Of a stretch of DNA of 36,059 bases, positions 31,900-36,059 are shown in pieces; within the stretch, counting starts at the first letter, position 1; every line of letters starts with the position of its first letter. The stretch lies in contig JAIELD010000075.1 in NCBI GenBank assembly GCA_019753285.1, positions 1 to 36,059 on the forward strand, read 5' to 3'. Made by a program: the position numbers and the translations under genes. A model generated the notes under the pieces. That model had not been told where the DNA came from. It was given only the letters and a program-made list of their open reading frames with translations, and ran no database searches. The stretch comes from Beijerinckiaceae bacterium. Lineage in GTDB: Bacteria; Pseudomonadota; Alphaproteobacteria; Rhizobiales; Beijerinckiaceae.

Positions 31900-33744
31900 T
31901 CAGGATTCCTGGTCGATCAGCACCTGCGTTTCGGCGGTGAGGGCCTTGCCCTTGCCCTTCTGCTGCGTCAGCGGCTCGGGCTTGATCTTCGGGAACGGCG
32001 CGTTCATCAGGTCCGCGCCCGCCATCAGGCCTTCGGCCTGCTGCTTCATCAGGCGGGCGAAGTCGCGGCGGCGAACGTCTTCGACGATGTCCTCAGTCCG
32101 CTCCACCGGAACGCCCATCTCCTGCAGAAGCGATTGGCCGAAGGAGAGAGCCGACTCCATCGTTTCGCGGATGAAGTAGTCGACCTTGCGGTTGATGAGC
32201 TCGATGGCGTGCACCCGGTCGTAGCTGCGCACGAAAACCTTGGCGAGCGGGAAGTTGGCCTTCACGATCTCGACGATCCGCAGCGCCGCCTCCTTGTCGT
32301 CGATGCAGACGCAGATGACCTCCGCCGTGTCGGCGCCGGCAGCCCTGAGCACGTCGAGGCGTGCGCCGTCGCCGTAATAGACGCGCCGGCCGAACTTCGC
32401 CGCCGTCTCGATGAGTTCGACATCCTTGTCGATGACGGTCATGGTGAGGCCCGCCGCCAGCAGGGTCTGGTTGACCATCTGGCCAAAGCGCCCGCTGCCG
32501 ATCACGATGATGCGGCTGTCCGCCTCGTCGAAATTCTCTTCGGGCGCATCGGCAAGGCCCTTGCGGGCCTCGGAACGGCGCAGCCAGCGCTCGATCGCCA
32601 TCGCCAGAAGCGGGCCGAGCATCATGGTGGCGGCGGCAACGGCGCTCAGCACGGCGCTTTCAGCGCGGGTCATGAGCCCGAGCTCTGCTCCAAGCGGAAA
32701 CAGGACGAAGGAAAACTCGCCCGCCGGTGTCAGAACCATGGAGGCGCGCACGGCCTCGCCATGCGAGGAGCCGCCGACCCGCATCACGGCATAGGAAGCT
32801 GCGAGCTTCAGACCAAGAACCGCGACCGCGCCGAAGGCGACGAGCGCAAAATTGGCGATTACAAGCTGGCTGTCGATGTTCATGCCGACACTCATGAAGA
32901 AGAGGCCGAGCAGCAGGCCGCGAAACGGTTCGATATCGGCCTCGAGCTCGTGCCGGAAATCGGATTCGGCGAGCAGTAGCCCCGCTAGGAACGCGCCGAG
33001 CGCCATCGACATCCCGACGGCGCTCATGAGTTCGGCTGCGCCGAGCACCACGAAGAGCGCGGCCGCCGTCATCACCTCGCGCGCGCCGAAGCGGGCAAGG
33101 AAGCGCAGGAAGGGGTTGAGCAGATAGCGCCCTGCGAGCACGATCCCGCCGATGGCGAGCACCGCATAGCCCGTGCCCACAGCCGCCTCGGAGATATCGT
33201 TCATGCCGGACTGCGCGCCGCCCGCGGCCAGCGGCATGATGGCGAGGATCGGCACGATCGCCATGTCCTGGAACAGCAGGACGGCAAAAGCGCGCTGGCC
33301 GGATGGCGTCTGGAGTTCGCCGCGCTCCTCCAGCATCTGAAGCGCGATGGCGGTGGCGGAAAGCGCCAGCGCGATGCCGGCAATGGCGCTCATGCCCATC
33401 GTATAGCCGCACAGCTTGAGAATGGCGAAGATGAGCAGGCTCGTCAGCACCATCTGGCCCACGCCGAGCACGGCGATGGTCTGGCGGATCATGAGGAGGC
33501 GCGAGACCTTGAGTTCGAGCCCGATGATGAACAGGAACATCACGATGCCGATTTCGGCGAGGCTGGAGAGCACGCGCGGCTCGTTGAACAGCTTCAACCC
33601 GGACGGCCCGATGATGATGCCGGCAATGAGGTAGCCAAGCACCGCGCTCAGCCCGGCGACCCTGAAGAGCGGGACCGTCACGACCGCCGCGCCGAGAAAA
33701 AGCAGCACTTGCAGCAAAAACGTGGTGTGGCCGAAATCTGGCAT
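31900..33744 (-). CDS. CPA2 monovalent cation:proton antiporter, KefB/KefC-like
   Basis: A 614-residue membrane protein. About twelve transmembrane helices in the first 390 residues carry the CPA2 exchanger features SAVLGYLIAGIIIGPSGLKL, IVMFLFIIGLELKVSRLL and VLLFQDMAIVPILAIM (the QD pair in the exchange core). A cytosolic RCK/TrkA-N domain begins near RIIVIGSGRFGQMVNQTLLA (about residue 408) with the nucleotide-binding glycines and YYGDGARLDVLRAAGA. The tail is acidic to basic and unconserved. In KefB/KefC this domain binds glutathione to hold the potassium efflux gate closed. Whether this protein does so is not shown. No KefF/KefG partner is nearby. Confidence 0.92.
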   Translation of the reverse strand: MPDFGHTTFLLQVLLFLGAAVVTVPLFRVAGLSAVLGYLIAGIIIGPSGLKLFNEPRVLSSLAEIGIVMFLFIIGLELKVSRLLMIRQTIAVLGVGQMVLTSLLIFAILKLCGYTMGMSAIAGIALALSATAIALQMLEERGELQTPSGQRAFAVLLFQDMAIVPILAIMPLAAGGAQSGMNDISEAAVGTGYAVLAIGGIVLAGRYLLNPFLRFLARFGAREVMTAAALFVVLGAAELMSAVGMSMALGAFLAGLLLAESDFRHELEADIEPFRGLLLGLFFMSVGMNIDSQLVIANFALVAFGAVAVLGLKLAASYAVMRVGGSSHGEAVRASMVLTPAGEFSFVLFPLGAELGLMTRAESAVLSAVAAATMMLGPLLAMAIERWLRRSEARKGLADAPEENFDEADSRIIVIGSGRFGQMVNQTLLAAGLTMTVIDKDVELIETAAKFGRRVYYGDGARLDVLRAAGADTAEVICVCIDDKEAALRIVEIVKANFPLAKVFVRSYDRVHAIELINRKVDYFIRETMESALSFGQSLLQEMGVPVERTEDIVEDVRRRDFARLMKQQAEGLMAGADLMNAPFPKIKPEPLTQQKGKGKALTAETQVLIDQES

Positions 33745-33775
33745 GAGGGTTCGCTATCGGATGTCGGATTGCGTC

Positions 33776-33800
33776 GCCTCCCGGTGGAATGACCGGAGGC
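33776..33800. other. Hairpin between ispE and the antiporter gene
   Basis: GCCTCCCGGT and ACCGGAGGC pair over nine positions with one bulged base around a GGAATG loop. It lies 32 bases upstream of the antiporter start and about 140 bases past the ispE stop, both genes on the minus strand. No T-run follows on either strand, so it may be a leader structure, a Rho-dependent end or chance. The rest of the 196-base spacer (33745-33940) holds nothing I can name. Confidence 0.35.
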
Positions 33801-33940
33801 CCAAGGACGTCGTCTACAACTATAAGCGACGCCGTGTCTTCAGCGCAAATGCATGAAGGGACAGGCCGCCGCTCGTTCGAGATAGGCACGATCCGCAGAA
33901 ATGCGAGCCGCAATGCGGGTCGCTGCGATCGGCCTTGCGG

Positions 33941-34870
33941 CTACGTCATCGCGGCTGCGGCTTCCGTGTCTGCTTCCAGCGAAATGACGGCGCAATCGGC
34001 GTCGCCGAGCCAAGTCGGTTCGACCCACCAGCCGGGCTGGTCGAGCCTCAGCCGCTGGGCCGCCTCCTCTGCCGCCGCCGCGCTGTCGAACAGCGCGAAG
34101 CAGGTCGCGCCCGATCCCGACATGCGCGCGAGCCTGGCTCCAGGAAGCGTTTCGAGCGCCTCAAGCACTTCGAGGATGACGGGGGCTATCTGGAGCGCTG
34201 GCGCTTGGAGATCATTGCGCAGGGCGCGCAGGCGATCGATCGAGCCGAGGTCCGACGCCGCGCCCGTGAGCCGTCGTGGATCGTGAACTTCGCCAGCCGC
34301 GAGACCAAGGCGCTTGAAGACGGCGGCGGTTTCGACCGGTGCACGCGGGTTGACCAGCACGGCCGGCCAGCCTGCAAGCCCCAGCGGTGGATCGAGATCG
34401 TCACCGATACCGCGCATGATGCGCGCCGCGCCATCGAGGCAGACAGGCACGTCGGCCCCGGTGCGCTTCGCGGCTTCGAGCAGTCGCGGATCATCCGGCT
34501 CGATGGCGTTGGCGGTGGCAAGCAGCCGGAGCGCCGCCGCGGCATCGGAGGAGCCGCCGCCGAGGCCGGCTGCAACGGGCAGGCTTTTGTCGAGCTCGAA
34601 ATGGCCGGTCCGCAGGTCTGGAACCAGAGCCTGCAGGGCGCGCGCCGCCCTCAGCACCAGATTGTCCTGCGAGGCGCCGCTGACTGCTGCTGTTGGCCCG
34701 CTTACAGAGAGCCCGAGCGGCCGGCCCGCATCGAGCGTCAGCACATCGCCGAGGCTCGCAAAGGCCACGAGGCTGTCGAGCTCGTGATAGAGGTCGGCGC
34801 GCCGGCCGACGATGTGCAGGCACAGGTTGACCTTGGCAGGCGCCAGGGTCCGCAGCAGCGCGGCATGCAA
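33941..34870 (-). CDS. ispE: 4-diphosphocytidyl-2-C-methyl-D-erythritol kinase
   Basis: A 309-residue GHMP-family kinase of the methylerythritol phosphate route to isoprenoids; it phosphorylates the 2-hydroxyl of CDP-methylerythritol. Key parts are [15 protein letters not shown] with Lys13, the ATP-binding loop [15 protein letters not shown] at residues 98-112, the catalytic region [13 protein letters not shown] near 134-146, and the C-terminal [13 protein letters not shown]. An oddity is [10 protein letters not shown] at 25-34: the nearly invariant DGYH has Leu27 instead of Gly. The start is probably TTG 34870, since the nearest ATG is out of frame. It follows the TPR gene by five bases and is likely co-transcribed with it. 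Confidence 0.93.
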   Translation of the reverse strand: MHAALLRTLAPAKVNLCLHIVGRRADLYHELDSLVAFASLGDVLTLDAGRPLGLSVSGPTAAVSGASQDNLVLRAARALQALVPDLRTGHFELDKSLPVAAGLGGGSSDAAAALRLLATANAIEPDDPRLLEAAKRTGADVPVCLDGAARIMRGIGDDLDPPLGLAGWPAVLVNPRAPVETAAVFKRLGLAAGEVHDPRRLTGAASDLGSIDRLRALRNDLQAPALQIAPVILEVLEALETLPGARLARMSGSGATCFALFDSAAAAEEAAQRLRLDQPGWWVEPTWLGDADCAVISLEADTEAAAAMT

Positions 34871-34875
34871 GGCGG

Positions 34876-36059
34876 TCAGCCCCCGTTGGGCTTTGGAGCC
34901 GCATCCGCGGCGGCTGGGTTGTTGTCCTGCAGGCCGTTTTCGATCTTCTTGAGGATCTGCTCGAGATCCTCGGGCTCCGGCTTCAGGTCACGCGCATGGT
35001 TCCACTGGAACTGGGCCTCGAGCTTGCGTCCGACTTTCCAGTAGGCGTCGCCGAGATGATCGTTGATGACGGGATCGCTCGACTTCAGCGCCAGCGCCCG
35101 TTCAAGCTCGCGCACCGCATTGTCGAACTGGTTCTGCCGATAATAGGCCCAGCCAAGGCTGTCGATGATGTAGCCGTCGCGGCCTTCGGTGAGATCGACT
35201 GCGCGCTGCAGCATTGGAAACGCTTCGTCGATATGGATGCCGCGATCAACCCACGAATAGGCGAGGTAATTGAGTACCTGCGCGCGGTTGTAGGCGTTGA
35301 GAGGGCCGAGGCGCGGATTGTCGGGCAGGAATTCAAGCGCCTTCTTGAGATCGGCCTCGGCGAGCGGCCATTGCTTGTTGCGCTCGTAGCAGATGCCGCG
35401 GCCGTGAAACAGGCTCCAATGCGCGGCGGTGGGCGTGCCGACCTCCTCGATCGCCTTCGTGTAGGCGGCGATCGCGTCCGGCCAGCGCTTTTTCGAACGC
35501 AGCAGCACCCCGAGCGAATTCAGCGCATCGAGATCGGCCTTGTTGGCGGCGACGAGATCGTTCAGCGTCTTGATCGCCTCGTCGGTCTTGCCGATCGCCT
35601 CGAGATTGAACGCCTTGCGGATCATGGCGCGCGGCCGGAACGGCGAATCGGCGGCGATGGCGTCGAAATAGCCGAGGGCGCGTTCGTTCTGGCCGACCGA
35701 GCCGAAGCCTTCGCCGAGCGCGTAATCGATCAGATTGTCGCGCGGCGCCAGAAACTTGGCGAACTGCATGTAGATGAGGGGCAGGATTTCCTCACCGGGC
35801 CGGGCGCGCGCCCCGCCGAGGAGATAGAATACCTTGGCAGCGCCCTCCACCGAGGAATTGATTGGCGGTTCGGGCACGACGCCGGCTTTCAACTGCTCGT
35901 AATGCGCCTTGATCTGGGGCTCGCTCGGCGCGATCGCCAGCATCTCCTCATAGACCTTGAGCGCCACGTTGCGGTCGCCTAGCCGCGCCTCCACGCTCGC
36001 ATAGGTGTCGGCGAAGGCGATGTTGGTCCGTTCTCCCATATAGGCGGCCTTCAGTCGGC
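34876..36059 (-). CDS. Tetratricopeptide repeat protein (partial, N-terminus outside window)
   Basis: The frame is open through the right window edge; the visible 394 codons are the C-terminal part. At least six tetratricopeptide-like helical pairs can be seen. Examples are [58 protein letters not shown], and [21 protein letters not shown] conserved block [13 protein letters not shown], then [20 protein letters not shown], is typical of envelope-associated TPR proteins of Alphaproteobacteria. The polar C-terminus ends in a Pro/Ala-rich tail. Such proteins scaffold other proteins, and the partner is unknown. Any signal or lipoprotein sequence lies outside the window. The gene is directly upstream of ispE, which is a common arrangement in the order. 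Confidence 0.9.
   Translation of the reverse strand, partial: RLKAAYMGERTNIAFADTYASVEARLGDRNVALKVYEEMLAIAPSEPQIKAHYEQLKAGVVPEPPINSSVEGAAKVFYLLGGARARPGEEILPLIYMQFAKFLAPRDNLIDYALGEGFGSVGQNERALGYFDAIAADSPFRPRAMIRKAFNLEAIGKTDEAIKTLNDLVAANKADLDALNSLGVLLRSKKRWPDAIAAYTKAIEEVGTPTAAHWSLFHGRGICYERNKQWPLAEADLKKALEFLPDNPRLGPLNAYNRAQVLNYLAYSWVDRGIHIDEAFPMLQRAVDLTEGRDGYIIDSLGWAYYRQNQFDNAVRELERALALKSSDPVINDHLGDAYWKVGRKLEAQFQWNHARDLKPEPEDLEQILKKIENGLQDNNPAAADAAPKPNGG

Noticed and set aside
32660..33913. 417-codon minus-strand frame overlapping the CPA2 antiporter in another frame
   Set aside because: It is an out-of-frame reading of the antiporter gene, rich in Arg, His and Ala, with no homology features.

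Overview
The window is chromosomal DNA of an alphaproteobacterium, most likely of the order Hyphomicrobiales (Rhizobiales). The GC content looks to be in the low-to-mid 60s percent by eye, with long antisense shadow frames. Several families common in that order are present: BA14K-like, DUF3297, DUF2093, DUF4170, DUF6101, DUF937 and DUF1127 proteins. The arrangements DUF4170/DUF374/waaA/lpxK, DUF2093-xseA and ubiA-DUF6101 are also typical. I cannot assign a genus. No tRNA, rRNA, CRISPR array, insertion sequence or phage gene was found.

Layout. (1) 1-707: the start of a type I ketosynthase on the minus strand. Its homology breaks off at about 85-115. The outermost bases instead encode, on the plus strand, a piece typical of carboxypeptidase-regulatory-like domains, so the left edge may be an assembly or genomic junction. 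(2) 1003-6788: scattered single genes for a DUF3297 protein, a glutathione S-transferase, a quinone oxidoreductase-like enzyme, a BA14K-like secreted protein, an amidase-signature enzyme and the protein AMPylase SelO. Two short tandem-repeat arrays lie here, at 3222-3272 and 6804-6860. (3) 7173-12031: a sulfate/thiosulfate ABC importer operon, sbp-cysT-cysW-cysA, ending in an overlapping secreted alpha/beta hydrolase and a perfect hairpin. (4) 12102-13546: a DUF1127 gene and a LysR regulator, divergent, with a perfect inverted repeat between them. (5) 13549-18269: gshA and rsmE on the minus strand, separated by a methyltransferase and a YbdK-type carboxylate-amine ligase with AT-rich flanks. 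(6) 18426-21033: a secreted helical protein, ubiA, a DUF6101 protein and a MAPEG protein. (7) 21030-25313: an envelope cluster of an inositol-phosphatase-like enzyme, a DUF4170 protein, a DUF374 acyltransferase, waaA and lpxK. (8) 25282-29518: DUF2093 and xseA on the minus strand, with purD and a patatin-like lipase on the plus strand. (9) 29522-36059: a DUF937 protein, a MATE exporter, a CPA2 cation/proton antiporter, ispE and a TPR protein that runs off the right edge, all on the minus strand.

How the genes fit together. The best-supported units are sulfate import and lipid A/Kdo assembly (waaA, lpxK, the acyltransferase). Sulfate is the sulfur source for cysteine, and gshA uses cysteine to make glutathione. 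Several neighbours are linked to glutathione or redox (GST, SelO, YbdK, MAPEG, KefB/C-like antiporter), but they sit in separate transcription units, so a shared role is only suggestive. I found no convincing wholly new multi-gene system. The points most worth a second look are the left-edge junction, the LysR/DUF1127 pair with its inverted repeat, and the methyltransferase-YbdK block between rsmE and gshA.
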